DNA of 46,089 bases from an uncultured Pseudomonadota bacterium (GTDB lineage Bacteria > Myxococcota_A > UBA796 > SXON01): the NCBI GenBank assembly GCA_903875225.1, contig CAIQVJ010000087.1, positions 1-46,089 of the forward strand. The letters are read 5' to 3'. The stretch's first letter is position 1. Each line of letters begins with the position of its first letter. Both the position numbers and the translations under genes were made by a program. Positions 18,048 through 26,223 of this stretch are shown here, one piece after another. Under the pieces are notes generated by a model that was not told the DNA's origin, did not search any database, and worked only from the letters and a program-made list of their open reading frames with translations.

Positions 18048-18078
18048 GATAATGAAAGTGAAAGTCATTATCATTACT
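18048..18078. promoter_or_regulatory. Fur-box-like hexamer array between divergent genes
   Basis: In an AT-rich island there are three direct hexamers (GATAAT at 18048, GAAAGT at 18054, GAAAGT at 18060), a single C at 18066, then two inverted hexamers (ATTATC at 18067, ATTACT at 18073). This follows the hexamer-array description of Fur sites, and the outer arms TGATAATGA (18047-18055) and TCATTATCA (18065-18073) are perfectly complementary. It ends 17 bases before the ATG at 18096 and about 70 bases before the metalloprotease start. Iron-responsive repression of one or both genes is a strong inference. Confidence 0.75.
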
Positions 18079-18095
18079 ATACTGGAGATGACCCG

Positions 18096-18836
18096 ATGCT
18101 CTTCCTGACCCTGCTCACGTCCGCCTTCGCCGACGACCGCTTCCTGCCCTGGACCTACGCCGCCCAGACCGAGGGCGAGAACGAGGTAGAGGTCGAGCAC
18201 TACCTCACTCTGGAGACACCCACCGTTGCCGGGTCGACTTCGACGAGCTGGGAGCACCAGGTGGAGATCGAGTACGGGATCTCGAACCGCCTCGAGGCGG
18301 GCGCCTACGTCGTCGCCTCCCAGGACGACGAGGGGCCGCTCACCTTCTCCGGGTACAAGGCCCGCCTGCGCTACCGGCTCGGCCCGGCGGCGGGTGCCCT
18401 GGTGGAGTCGTGCGTGTACCTCGAGTACGTGGGCTCGCCGACGCTGAAGGACCACGAACTGGAGGGAAGGTTGATCCTTTCGAAGGCGGCGGGTCGGGTC
18501 CACACTGCGCTCAACCTCACCGCCGAGTGGCACTTCGGCGAGGCGAACGAGGGGGTCTACGAGCCCACGGGCGGGGCGATGTACGCCGTGGTCCCGCGGG
18601 CCTGGCTCGGCGCCGAGGGCAAGCTCGAGGGAGCACTCGGAGGGGGTCGCGTGGAAGCCCCGATGGCCTGGGCCGGCCCCGCGATCCACCTCGTCGGAAT
18701 CGACGACGACGATGATGGAGACGAGGAGGGCCGGGTCGGCGTGATGTGGACGGCCGGCGTGATGTTCGGCCTGACGCCGGCCAGTCGGGAGGACGCGCTC
18801 GTCGAGGTGCGATCGCTGCTGGCGCTGGAGCTGTGA
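18096..18836 (+). CDS. Barrel-like envelope protein, putatively Fur-regulated
   Basis: The product has 246 residues with a very short signal peptide (MLFLTLLTSAFA). GGAG lies about 8 bases before the ATG. The mature protein alternates amphipathic strands, for example HQVEIEYGISNRLEAGAYVV and YKARLRYRLGPAAG, consistent with a small outer-membrane barrel. An acidic loop (IDDDDDGDEEG) lies near residue 210. I do not recognise a named family. Placement directly behind the Fur-like site and opposite a secreted protease suggests a role under iron limitation, which is inference. Confidence 0.75.
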   Translation: MLFLTLLTSAFADDRFLPWTYAAQTEGENEVEVEHYLTLETPTVAGSTSTSWEHQVEIEYGISNRLEAGAYVVASQDDEGPLTFSGYKARLRYRLGPAAGALVESCVYLEYVGSPTLKDHELEGRLILSKAAGRVHTALNLTAEWHFGEANEGVYEPTGGAMYAVVPRAWLGAEGKLEGALGGGRVEAPMAWAGPAIHLVGIDDDDDGDEEGRVGVMWTAGVMFGLTPASREDALVEVRSLLALEL

Positions 18837-18870
18837 GCCGGATGAGCGTCCGTCGCGACCCTGGTTGGGC

Positions 18871-18876
18871 TAAACA
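18871..18876 (+). promoter_or_regulatory. Possible -10 element, leaderless start
   Basis: TAAACA ends 6 bases before ATG 18883, so a start point at normal spacing would coincide with the start codon. No ribosome-binding sequence is visible. Confidence 0.4.
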
Positions 18877-18882
18877 CCGCCC

Positions 18883-20010
18883 ATGCTCCTCCTCCTGCTC
18901 GCCTGCTCGTCCCCCGCGCCGCAGGCACCCCAGGCACCCGCGCCACGGCCGAGCCCCCCTGCCACCGTCACTGCGCCAACGCCAGAGCCACCGGCGGTGG
19001 CGCCGACGATCGTTCCTTCGACCACGCCCGGCCCCGATCCGCACGTCGACCTGCACACCGACACGCCCACCCAGATGGTCCGCAAGGGCGTCGGCCTCGA
19101 CGACCCCGATCTGGAGAGCGGGCTCGCCGCGATGCACAAGGGCGGCACCAACGTCGTCGTCGAGGTGCTCTGGCCCCCGAAGGATCCCGCCACGCCCGAC
19201 GCATGGGCGGCGCAGGTGGAGCGCCTGTTCGCGAAGGTGGAGTCCGAGGACAAGCGCCTGGAGGCTGTAGAGCTGGCGAAGTCGCCCGCCGACGTGCGGA
19301 GAGCCCTCGCAGCCGGGCACGTCGCGATGCTCGTCTCCATCGAGGGCGCGCACGGCATCGACAAGGTCGGGGTCGCGGGGCTCGCGGCCCTCCACGATCG
19401 TGGCCTCTCGCTCATCGGGCTCACCTGGACGTTCTCGAACCGCTTCGCCGGAAGCTCGGGCGACCCTCCGGCTGGAAACCCCGAGGGCACCGGGCTGACG
19501 GACGCCGGCCGCGATCTGGTGGACGAGGCGAACCGCCTCGGCGTGGTGCTCGACGTCTCGCACGCATCCGACGCCGCGACCCTGGAGACCTGCCAGCGCT
19601 CCCACGCGCCGATCATCGCCTCCCACTCCGACGCCGACGGCGTGCGGGTGCAGGCGCGCAACCTCTCGGACGAGGCGATCCGCTGCATCGCGCAGAAGGG
19701 CGGTGTGATCGGGCTCAACTTCCATTCGACGTTCGTGGGAAGCGGGGCGGACGTCGCGAAGGTCGCAGACCACGCCGACTACCTCAAGAAGATCGGCGGG
19801 GCCGGCGTCGTGGCCCTCGGCAGCGATTTTGACGGCCTGATCAAGACCCCGGAGGGGCTCACCGATGCGGGCGACATCCCCAACCTGTGGGCGGAGCTGA
19901 AGCGCCGGGGCTGGACGGAGGACGAGCTACGCGGCGTTCAGGGCGCGAACTTCATGCGGACCTGGCAGGCGGTGATCGACGCCGCGGGCGAGCCCCACGC
20001 ACCGCGCTGA
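18883..20010 (+). CDS. Membrane dipeptidase (M19, renal dipeptidase family) lipoprotein
   Basis: This is a zinc dipeptidase of 375 residues. All family landmarks are present: HTD at 58-60, the bridging Glu in IEGAHG (E154), DVSH (H227), ASHS (H248) and GSDFDG (313-318). The N-terminus MLLLLLAC plus a Pro-rich linker of about 45 residues implies a lipoprotein, with only six residues before the Cys on the + strand reading. The frame has a TAA at 18871, four codons upstream of the ATG, so no longer signal is possible. Likely roles are hydrolysis of dipeptides or D-amino-acid-containing peptides at the membrane. It is followed by the convergent ndk gene. Confidence 0.93.
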   Translation: MLLLLLACSSPAPQAPQAPAPRPSPPATVTAPTPEPPAVAPTIVPSTTPGPDPHVDLHTDTPTQMVRKGVGLDDPDLESGLAAMHKGGTNVVVEVLWPPKDPATPDAWAAQVERLFAKVESEDKRLEAVELAKSPADVRRALAAGHVAMLVSIEGAHGIDKVGVAGLAALHDRGLSLIGLTWTFSNRFAGSSGDPPAGNPEGTGLTDAGRDLVDEANRLGVVLDVSHASDAATLETCQRSHAPIIASHSDADGVRVQARNLSDEAIRCIAQKGGVIGLNFHSTFVGSGADVAKVADHADYLKKIGGAGVVALGSDFDGLIKTPEGLTDAGDIPNLWAELKRRGWTEDELRGVQGANFMRTWQAVIDAAGEPHAPR

Positions 20011-20015
20011 GGGCT

Positions 20016-20092
20016 GGACCGCACGGTCCGGAACGAGCCCGCCCACCCGGCGAGGGTGAACGGCCGTCCGACCGCCTGGGAAGGACCGTGCG
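20016..20092. repeat. Nested inverted repeats between convergent genes
   Basis: CGCACGGTCC (20020-20029) is complementary to GGACCGTGCG (20083-20092), and GGACCG/CGGTCC (20016-20021, 20024-20029) forms a tighter alternative hairpin. Two mutually exclusive structures between the stops of the dipeptidase and ndk genes could serve as a bidirectional transcript end. No T-run is present. Confidence 0.5.
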
Positions 20093-20116
20093 CCCCGCGA
20101 AGCGAGGCCGCCAGAC

Positions 20117-20536
20117 CTACGAGAGCTCGATCGCCCGGAAGAAGTACCCGACCTCGCGCGCTGCCGAGGTCGGGCTGTCGGAGCCGTGCACGGCGTTCTC
20201 GCCGACAGACGCGGCGTACAGCTTGCGCAGGGTGCCCTCGGCTGCGTTCGCGGGGTTCGTGGCGCCCATGATGGCGCGGTTGCGAGCGATGGCGTCGTCG
20301 CCCTCGAGCACCATCACGACCACGGGGCCGGAGGTCATGAAGTCGACGAGCTCACCGAAAAAGCCCCTGGCGGAGTGCTCGGCGTAGAAGCCCTCGGCCT
20401 CGGCTCGGGAGAGCTGGCACTTCCGCAGACCGGCGATGTGGAGCCCTTCCTTTTCGAAGCGGCCGATGATCGCACCGATGTGGTGGTTCTTCACGGCGTC
20501 GGGTTTGATGATGGAAAGGGTGCGCTCGTTGGCCAT
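20117..20536 (-). CDS. ndk: Nucleoside diphosphate kinase
   Basis: This cytoplasmic enzyme transfers the gamma-phosphate between nucleoside triphosphates and diphosphates through a phosphohistidine. The product has 139 residues, the normal length. KPDA at 11-14, YAEH at 51-54 and the signature NAVHGSDS (catalytic His117) are intact. TTTGGAGA gives a Shine-Dalgarno sequence 8-9 bases before the ATG, and GTTAGC further upstream may be the -10 box. It is a single gene, convergent with the dipeptidase gene. Confidence 0.97.
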   Translation of the reverse strand: MANERTLSIIKPDAVKNHHIGAIIGRFEKEGLHIAGLRKCQLSRAEAEGFYAEHSARGFFGELVDFMTSGPVVVMVLEGDDAIARNRAIMGATNPANAAEGTLRKLYAASVGENAVHGSDSPTSAAREVGYFFRAIELS

Positions 20537-20674
20537 GGGTCGGTCTCCAAAGGGGAGCCGCGCGCTAACCGTCCATGGCGTGCGCCGCCAGAGGATCGAC
20601 GAGCGGCCACCGGCACACAGACGAACACGCGCGTGCCTCTGGCAAACGGTCGGACATCCCGGTATCGTTGTGGG

Positions 20675-21562
20675 ATGCGTAGACTCCCCATCGCCCTCGC
20701 CCTCCTGCTCACCGCCTGCATCGGGCTCGACACCATGAAGAAGGACGGCAATCCCGGCCGGGACCTGGACACGACCGATACGGCGCTCGACTCCGGGGAG
20801 CCGCTGGACAGCGCGGTGGACGGGAACTCTGCGCCTCTCGCGGATGCCGGCGACGATCAGGAGGCCAGCGTCACCCGCGTGGTGGACCTCGACGGCTCCG
20901 GCAGCAGCGATCCCGACATGGACGGCTTGACGTACAGCTGGGAGCTCACGGAGCTGCCCTCCGGATCGAGCGCCGAGCTGACCGACGACACCCGGGTGGA
21001 CCCCTCGTTCATGCCCGACGTCGCGGGCCGCTACGTCGCCACCCTCACGGTGAGCGACGGTGCGCTCGAGGACAGCGACGACGTGGAGATCACCGCCACG
21101 GACGAGAACGGCGGCCCGGTCGCCAACGCCGGGGGGGACCAGGCGGTCACGACCGGCGCGACGGTCTCCCTCGACGGCTCCGGCTCCTCGGATCCCGAGG
21201 GCGACACGCTCGCCTACGTGTGGACGATCTCCTCGCGTCCTGGCGGCTCGACGGCCACGCTCAGCGCGAACACGACGCCCACCCCGAGCTTCGTCGCAGA
21301 CCTCGCCGGCAACTACGATCTCTCGCTCACGGTCTCCGACGGCACCAGCTATTCCTCGCCGGACACCGTGCGCGTGCGCGCCACGGACCCGAGCAGCGGC
21401 GGCGGCGGCTCCTCGGCGTGCGGGTGCGCCGCAGCGCCCGACGCCGGCGGGACCGGCGCGCTCACTTCGATTTTCCTGGGCTTTTCGCTGTTTGCGCGGC
21501 GCCGGGCGGGCGACAGCGGAGAAAAGATGTCGACTTCAAAAAAAGATGGGTTCGGAGCTTGA
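20675..21562 (+). CDS. PKD-domain lipoprotein with MYXO-CTERM-like C-terminus
   Basis: The product has 295 residues. A lipoprotein signal ([15 protein letters not shown]) is followed by a Thr/Asp linker and two PKD/Ig-like domains (about 52-141 and 146-236), each with [10 protein letters not shown] or [10 protein letters not shown]. The C-terminus has a Gly/Ser stretch, CGC (249-251), a hydrophobic segment and ARRR at about 274-277, like MYXO-CTERM sorting signals. Two things are odd: an N-terminal lipid anchor plus a C-terminal sorting signal in one protein, and an 18-residue polar tail after the Arg cluster, where such signals normally end. GTATCG at 20662-20667 may be a -10 box close to the start. 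Confidence 0.85.
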   Translation: MRRLPIALALLLTACIGLDTMKKDGNPGRDLDTTDTALDSGEPLDSAVDGNSAPLADAGDDQEASVTRVVDLDGSGSSDPDMDGLTYSWELTELPSGSSAELTDDTRVDPSFMPDVAGRYVATLTVSDGALEDSDDVEITATDENGGPVANAGGDQAVTTGATVSLDGSGSSDPEGDTLAYVWTISSRPGGSTATLSANTTPTPSFVADLAGNYDLSLTVSDGTSYSSPDTVRVRATDPSSGGGGSSACGCAAAPDAGGTGALTSIFLGFSLFARRRAGDSGEKMSTSKKDGFGA

Positions 21563-21693
21563 CCTGCCGGCGCAGGTGAGCGAACATCATCTGGCTCGCC
21601 GGGCGTGGGCACCTCCCGTAAAAGCCCCGTGAGTCTCGTCAGCCGTACGTCGCCCTCGCGCACGGCAGAAACTGTCCACAAGGAAAAAGTCAA

Positions 21694-22137
21694 ATGCCTA
21701 CTGACGAACTCTACGGTTCATTCCACTTCCTGCTCGAGATCCAGGGCGTCGTCAACGACACCAAGGTGATCGTCGGCGGTTTCAAGTCGGTGTCCGGTAT
21801 GGACTCCGAGACTGAGATCGTTGAGTTCAAGCAGGGCAATGACAAAGTCGTCCGCAAAAAGCCGGGCCGCACCACCTACGCGAACATCGTGCTCGAGCGC
21901 GGCTACACCGCAACCGACGACCTGTGGCAGTGGCGCAAGAACATCGAGGACGGCAAGATCGACCGTCGCTCGGGCTCCGTCATCATCCTCGACCAGGACG
22001 GCCAGACCGAGGTTGCCCGCTACAACTTCTACGAAGGCTGGCCCTGCAAGTGGTACGTCCCGGACATGAGCGCAGACTCCTCCGCGATGGCGATTGAGAA
22101 GCTCGAGATCGCGATCGAGAAGGTCGAGCGCGGCTAG
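21694..22137 (+). CDS. Tail tube protein of contractile injection system/phage-tail type (TIGR02241-like)
   Basis: The product is a 147-residue single-domain protein with the hallmarks of the conserved phage tail region family that includes the inner-tube proteins Afp1/Pvc1 of extracellular contractile injection systems. The segments FHFLLEIQGV, GGFKSVSGMDSETEIVEF, LERGYTATDDLWQWRKNIEDG and YNFYEGWPCKWY follow the family order. An AAGGA lies about 10 bases before the ATG, and a strong terminator follows at 22175. No sheath, baseplate, spike or AAA+ gene is adjacent, so it is an orphan. It could be a domesticated tube, a remnant, or part of a system encoded elsewhere. Confidence 0.88.
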   Translation: MPTDELYGSFHFLLEIQGVVNDTKVIVGGFKSVSGMDSETEIVEFKQGNDKVVRKKPGRTTYANIVLERGYTATDDLWQWRKNIEDGKIDRRSGSVIILDQDGQTEVARYNFYEGWPCKWYVPDMSADSSAMAIEKLEIAIEKVERG

Positions 22138-22174
22138 CCGACCAGGCGGGTGACCGCCTGATCCCCTCCACCAG

Positions 22175-22211
22175 CCCCGTCCGGCTTCGCCGGGCGGGGT
22201 TTGGTGTTTTT
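22175..22211 (+). terminator. Rho-independent terminator of the tail tube gene
   Basis: CCCCGTCCGGC, a TTCG loop and CCGGGCGGGG form a strong stem (22175-22199) followed by TTTGGTGTTTTT. A smaller hairpin (AGGCGG/CCGCCT, 22144-22159) precedes it. It is the clearest intrinsic terminator in the window. Confidence 0.85.
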
Positions 22212-22264
22212 GTCTCGACAGTTCACCGCCGGTGCACATGCTTCCCACTCCCTCCGGAGCCCGC

Positions 22265-22885
22265 GTGTACGATCTCTACTTCTGGCCCACCCCCAACGGT
22301 CTCAAGATCTCGATCGCCCTCGAGGAGCTCGGGGCGCCCTACGTGGTCCGCCCTGTCAACATCGGCGCACGCGAGCAGTTCGCCCCCGGGTTCCTGGCGC
22401 ACTCCCCGAACAACCGCATCCCCGCGCTCGTCGACAACGAGCCGGCCGACGGCGGGAAGTCCATCTCGATCTTCGAGTCGGGCGCCATCCTCCTGTACCT
22501 GGGCGAGAAGCACGGTCGCTTCCTGCCCGGCGATGCACGCGGCCGCACCGAGGTCACCCAGTGGGTGTTCTGGCAGATGGCCGGGCTCGGGCCGATGACC
22601 GGCCAGGCCTTCCACTTCCAGAAGGCGGCGCCCGAGCCGATCCCCTACGCGATCGAGCGCTACCGCGACGAGGTGAAGCGCCTCTGGGGCGTTCTCGACC
22701 GTCGGCTCGCCGACCACGAGTACATCGCGGGCGACTATTCAGTCGCCGACATGGCCTGCTACCCGTGGATGCGCTCTCCGCAGCTCATCGGACTCGACGA
22801 CAACGAGTTCCCCAACGTGAACCGTTGGCGTGGTCTCGTCGGCGGGCGCAAGGGCGTGGAGCGAGGGCTGGCCGTCAAGCCCTGA
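22265..22885 (+). CDS. Glutathione S-transferase family protein (YfcG/YghU type)
   Basis: This is a predicted cytoplasmic thiol-transferase of 206 residues. The N-terminal thioredoxin-like domain starts YDLYFWPTPNGLKISIALEE, typical of Nu-class GSTs, whose TPN loop interacts with glutathione disulfide. SIFESGAILLYLGEK is the glutathione-binding ESGAI segment. The C-terminal helical domain contains YSVADMACYPWM. I choose GTG 22265, with GGAG 5 bases upstream; ATG 22238 would add nine residues not seen in the family. It converges on the MATE gene. Confidence 0.9.
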   Translation: MYDLYFWPTPNGLKISIALEELGAPYVVRPVNIGAREQFAPGFLAHSPNNRIPALVDNEPADGGKSISIFESGAILLYLGEKHGRFLPGDARGRTEVTQWVFWQMAGLGPMTGQAFHFQKAAPEPIPYAIERYRDEVKRLWGVLDRRLADHEYIAGDYSVADMACYPWMRSPQLIGLDDNEFPNVNRWRGLVGGRKGVERGLAVKP

Positions 22886-22891
22886 GGGCTC

Positions 22892-23051
22892 ATACCGCCG
22901 GTCGCTGATCCGGATCGAAGGATCGGCCAGCGATCCGGCGTGGCTGGCAAGGCGGAGCCGACGAAGCCGGCCGAGGCGGGCGAGGAGGCCCAACGCAGCC
23001 AGGCGCGTCGGGCGCGGCCGAGGACCGAGCCGGATCAAGATCCGGCGGTAT
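22892..23051. repeat. Long-range inverted repeat between convergent genes
   Basis: ATACCGCCGG (22892-22901) is perfectly complementary to CCGGCGGTAT (23042-23051), enclosing the whole intergenic region. Just inside the right arm, CCGGATC-AA-GATCCGG (23030-23045) makes a competing hairpin, and GATCCGG recurs near the left arm. The right arm ends on the first base of the MATE stop. No gene is seen in between. Confidence 0.65.
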
Positions 23052-24436
23052 CATACCCGGAACCCGCCCCGGGCCACGGTCCAGCGCACGCGCAGCACGA
23101 GCAGCACCGAGACGATGCCGAGCGCGAGGGCCAGCCCCATCCACACCCCCGGCACGCCCATCCCCCCGTGGACCAGGAGCCAGTAGCCGAGCGGGAGGCC
23201 GATGAGCCAGAACCCGACCAGGTTGAAGACCGTGGGCAGGCGCACGTCTCCCGCGCCCCGCAGGACCCCGAAGGCGACGACCTGGGTTCCGTCGAAAAGC
23301 TGGAAGGCGACGGCGATCGGCAGGAGCTGCACCGCGATGTCGATCACCTCCGGGTCGTCCGAGTACACCTGGGCGAGCTGCCTCGGGATCAGCGCGAAGA
23401 CGAGCCCGAAGACCGACATCACGCCGAGCCCGCAGAGCTGAGCCGCGATCGCCGTCCGCCGGATGGGATGCCCGGCCCCCACCAGTTGCCCCACGCGCGT
23501 CGCGGCAGCCGTTGACACCCCCAGCGCTATGTTGAACGAGATCGAGGCGAGGTTGATCGCGATCAGGTGGGCCGAGAGCGCCGCCGAACCCAACCAACCC
23601 GCCATCCAGCCCGCCGCCGAGAAGGCCCAGATCTCCGTCCCGGTCTGCAGCCCCAGCGGCAGGCCCATCGGCAAGAGCCGTGACCAGGAGCGGAACGCCA
23701 TCGCGTCCCGTACGTAGGCGAGCGACGGACGCCACATCCGGACCGAGAGCCCCGCGATGATGAGCAGCTGAAACCAGCTCCCGATGCTCGTCGCGACCCC
23801 GGCCCCGGCCCCGCCCATGGCGCTCGACCCGAGGTGCCCGTACACGAACGCCCAGTCCAGCAGCACGTTCAGCCCGTTCGCCAGCACGATGGCGACATTC
23901 CCCGGGCGCATCTCCCCGCGGGCCTGGAGCCACGTGCGCAGCAGGAAGAACCCGAACGTCGCCGGGAGGCCCGGGATGAGGTTCCTGGAAAAGCGCACCG
24001 CCACCGCGACCGCCTCGGCCGGCTGCCCGAATGCTGCGAGTACAGGTCCCGTCGCGACGAGGCAGAGGGCCGTCGCGAGCGCGAGCAGCCCAGCGAGCAC
24101 CGCACCCCGGGCCAGCGCCCGCTCGGCCCCCGCCTCATCCCGCGCTCCCACGGCCTGCGAGACGATCGGGTCGAGGATGCGCAGGATCCCCGTCATCGGC
24201 ATGAACACACTCAGGAACCACCACACTCCGATGGCCACCCCTGCCATCTCCACCTTCGACACGTGCCCCACCATCACGTTGTCGGTCAGGTACATGCTCA
24301 CGCTCGCGAGTTGTCCGATCGCGACAGGCCACGCGAGCCGAACGAGCAGCACCAGCTCCGCGAGGAGCCCCGGAGCGGGGCGGGAGAGCCCCGCGCTCGC
24401 CAGCCTGGGATCGGTCTCTGGCGGCTCGACGTTCAT
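23051..24436 (-). CDS. MATE-family multidrug/toxin efflux transporter
   Basis: This is an inner-membrane antiporter of 461 residues with about twelve hydrophobic segments. The first helix region (AWPVAIGQLASVSMYLTDNVMVGH) and the repeated second half (LPMGLPLGLQTGTEIWAF, TRVGQLVGAG) fit the NorM/DinF layout. The start at 24436 is chosen because the open frame upstream is antisense to nadB. GATATT (24449-24454, minus) lies 12 bases before the ATG and may be the -10 box. The substrate is not evident. The promoter region is shared with the divergent nadB. Confidence 0.93.
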   Translation of the reverse strand: MNVEPPETDPRLASAGLSRPAPGLLAELVLLVRLAWPVAIGQLASVSMYLTDNVMVGHVSKVEMAGVAIGVWWFLSVFMPMTGILRILDPIVSQAVGARDEAGAERALARGAVLAGLLALATALCLVATGPVLAAFGQPAEAVAVAVRFSRNLIPGLPATFGFFLLRTWLQARGEMRPGNVAIVLANGLNVLLDWAFVYGHLGSSAMGGAGAGVATSIGSWFQLLIIAGLSVRMWRPSLAYVRDAMAFRSWSRLLPMGLPLGLQTGTEIWAFSAAGWMAGWLGSAALSAHLIAINLASISFNIALGVSTAAATRVGQLVGAGHPIRRTAIAAQLCGLGVMSVFGLVFALIPRQLAQVYSDDPEVIDIAVQLLPIAVAFQLFDGTQVVAFGVLRGAGDVRLPTVFNLVGFWLIGLPLGYWLLVHGGMGVPGVWMGLALALGIVSVLLVLRVRWTVARGGFRV

Positions 24437-24549
24437 GTCGGCCGCACGAATATCGCCGCGGGGGGCGGCGCGCTTGGCCCTCCGCGCCGCCGGCTCCGCA
24501 GTCGTCCCGCCGCTGTGCCCCCCGTCGGCGGGCCCCGTCGGCAAAAGCG

Positions 24550-24555
24550 GATAGC
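24550..24555 (+). promoter_or_regulatory. Possible -10 element of nadB
   Basis: GATAGC ends 7 bases before ATG 24563, giving a near-leaderless transcript. No Shine-Dalgarno sequence is seen. Confidence 0.4.
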
Positions 24556-24562
24556 CGCGCGG

Positions 24563-26182
24563 ATGCCACCTGACTGGACCGCCCCCATCGACTTCCTCGT
24601 CCTCGGCACGGGGGTCGCGGGCCTCACCTACGCGCTCAAGGCCGCGCGCCACGGCAGCGTGCTGATCGTCAGCAAGGTGGACCGGCGGGAATCCAACACG
24701 GCCTACGCGCAAGGCGGGATCGCGGCGGTTTGGAGCCCCGAGGACGACGTCGAGAATCACGTCCAGGACACGCTGATCGCAGGCGCCGGCCTGTGCCGGC
24801 GCGAGGCGGTGGAGCGCACGGTGTACGAAGCGCCCGCGCGCGTGCAGGAGCTGATCGACGTCGGCGTGCAGTTCTCCATGCGGGACGAGAACCCCGTCGA
24901 GTACGACCTCCACCGGGAAGGCGGCCACAGCCATCGTCGCATCCTGCACGCAGCGGATCTCACCGGCGCCGAGATCGTGCGAGCGCTGGTCGCCGCCGTC
25001 GAGGCCGAGCCCAACATCCGCCTCGTCGAGCACCTGATCGCGGTGGACCTGATCACCGAGTCCACCCTCGCGCGACGCCGCGCCCGGGCCGTCATCGAGC
25101 CCGATCGGGTGCTCGGCGCCTACCTGCTCGACCCCGCGACGGGAGACGTGCACCCCGTCGGCGCCCGCGTCGTGGCCCTCTGCACGGGCGGCGCGGGCAA
25201 GGTCTACCTGTACACCTCCAACCCCGACATCGCCTCGGGCGACGGCATGGCGATGGCGTGGCGCGCGGGCGCCCGCGTGGCGAACATGGAGTTCGTCCAG
25301 TTCCACCCGACCATCCTCTACCACCCGCACGCCAAGGGGTTCTTGATCTCGGAGGCCCTCCGCGGGGAGGGCGGGCGGCTCGTCCTCGCCAACGGCGAGC
25401 GGTTCATGCCGCGCTACGATCCGCGCCACGAGCTTGCCCCCCGCGACATCGTCGCGCGCGCGATCGACGACGTGCTCAAGCGCACCGGCGCCGAGTGCGT
25501 GTTCCTCGACATGACGCACCTGGACCGCGCCGACCTCCAACACAAGTTTCCCAACATCTACAAGCGGTGTGCCGAGCTCGGGATCGACATCGCCACCCAC
25601 CCGATCCCCGTCGTGCCGGCCGCGCACTACTTCTGCGGGGGCGTGCAGACCGACCTCGACGGCGAGTCCTCCATCCAGAACCTCTACGCCGTGGGCGAGG
25701 TCGCCTGCACCGGGCTCCACGGCGCCAACCGGTTGGCATCCAACTCCCTGCTCGAAGCCCTGGTATTTGCGCACCACGCGGTCGAGTCCGCCGTCGCGCG
25801 TCTGCCAGACATTCCCGCCCCCGAGTCCCTCCCGGCCTGGGATGTCGGCAGGGCGGTCGACAGCGACGAGCAGGTCGTCATCACCCAGACCTGGGACGAG
25901 GTCCGGCGCTTCATGTGGAACTACGTGGGGATCGTGCGCACCACCCGGCGCCTGCTCCGGGCGCGCTCCCGCATCGACCGCGTCCGGGAGGAGATCCGGG
26001 ACTACTACTGGGACTTCAAGCTCACCGGGCCGATGATCGAGCTGCGCAACCTCGCCACCGTCGCCGAGCTTGTGGTGGACAGCGCCCTGCGCAGACGCGA
26101 GTCGCGCGGGCTGCACTACACCCTGGACTTTCCAGAGAGCGACAACCGGTGGCTCCGGGACACGGTCCTGCGGAGGCGGTAG
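24563..26182 (+). CDS. nadB: L-aspartate oxidase
   Basis: This is an FAD enzyme that oxidises L-aspartate to iminoaspartate, the first step of de novo NAD synthesis. The 539-residue product has the expected size. The dinucleotide-binding GTGVAG is at 15-20, SNTAYAQGGIAA follows at about 44-55, and HSHRRILHA, EFVQFHPT, ISEALRGEGG, HYFCGG and GLHGANRLASNSLLE lie in the order of the succinate dehydrogenase/fumarate reductase flavoprotein family. HGANRLASNSLLEA separates it well from plain fumarate reductases. nadA and nadC are not in the window. Confidence 0.95.
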   Translation: MPPDWTAPIDFLVLGTGVAGLTYALKAARHGSVLIVSKVDRRESNTAYAQGGIAAVWSPEDDVENHVQDTLIAGAGLCRREAVERTVYEAPARVQELIDVGVQFSMRDENPVEYDLHREGGHSHRRILHAADLTGAEIVRALVAAVEAEPNIRLVEHLIAVDLITESTLARRRARAVIEPDRVLGAYLLDPATGDVHPVGARVVALCTGGAGKVYLYTSNPDIASGDGMAMAWRAGARVANMEFVQFHPTILYHPHAKGFLISEALRGEGGRLVLANGERFMPRYDPRHELAPRDIVARAIDDVLKRTGAECVFLDMTHLDRADLQHKFPNIYKRCAELGIDIATHPIPVVPAAHYFCGGVQTDLDGESSIQNLYAVGEVACTGLHGANRLASNSLLEALVFAHHAVESAVARLPDIPAPESLPAWDVGRAVDSDEQVVITQTWDEVRRFMWNYVGIVRTTRRLLRARSRIDRVREEIRDYYWDFKLTGPMIELRNLATVAELVVDSALRRRESRGLHYTLDFPESDNRWLRDTVLRRR

Positions 26183-26209
26183 CAGGACCCGCGCATCGCG
26201 ACGTTCCTT

Positions 26210-26215
26210 GATAGA
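26210..26215 (+). promoter_or_regulatory. Possible -10 element of the FadL-type gene
   Basis: GATAGA ends 8 bases before ATG 26224. No Shine-Dalgarno sequence lies between them, so the transcript would be nearly leaderless. Confidence 0.4.
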
Positions 26216-26223
26216 CCGCCCCG

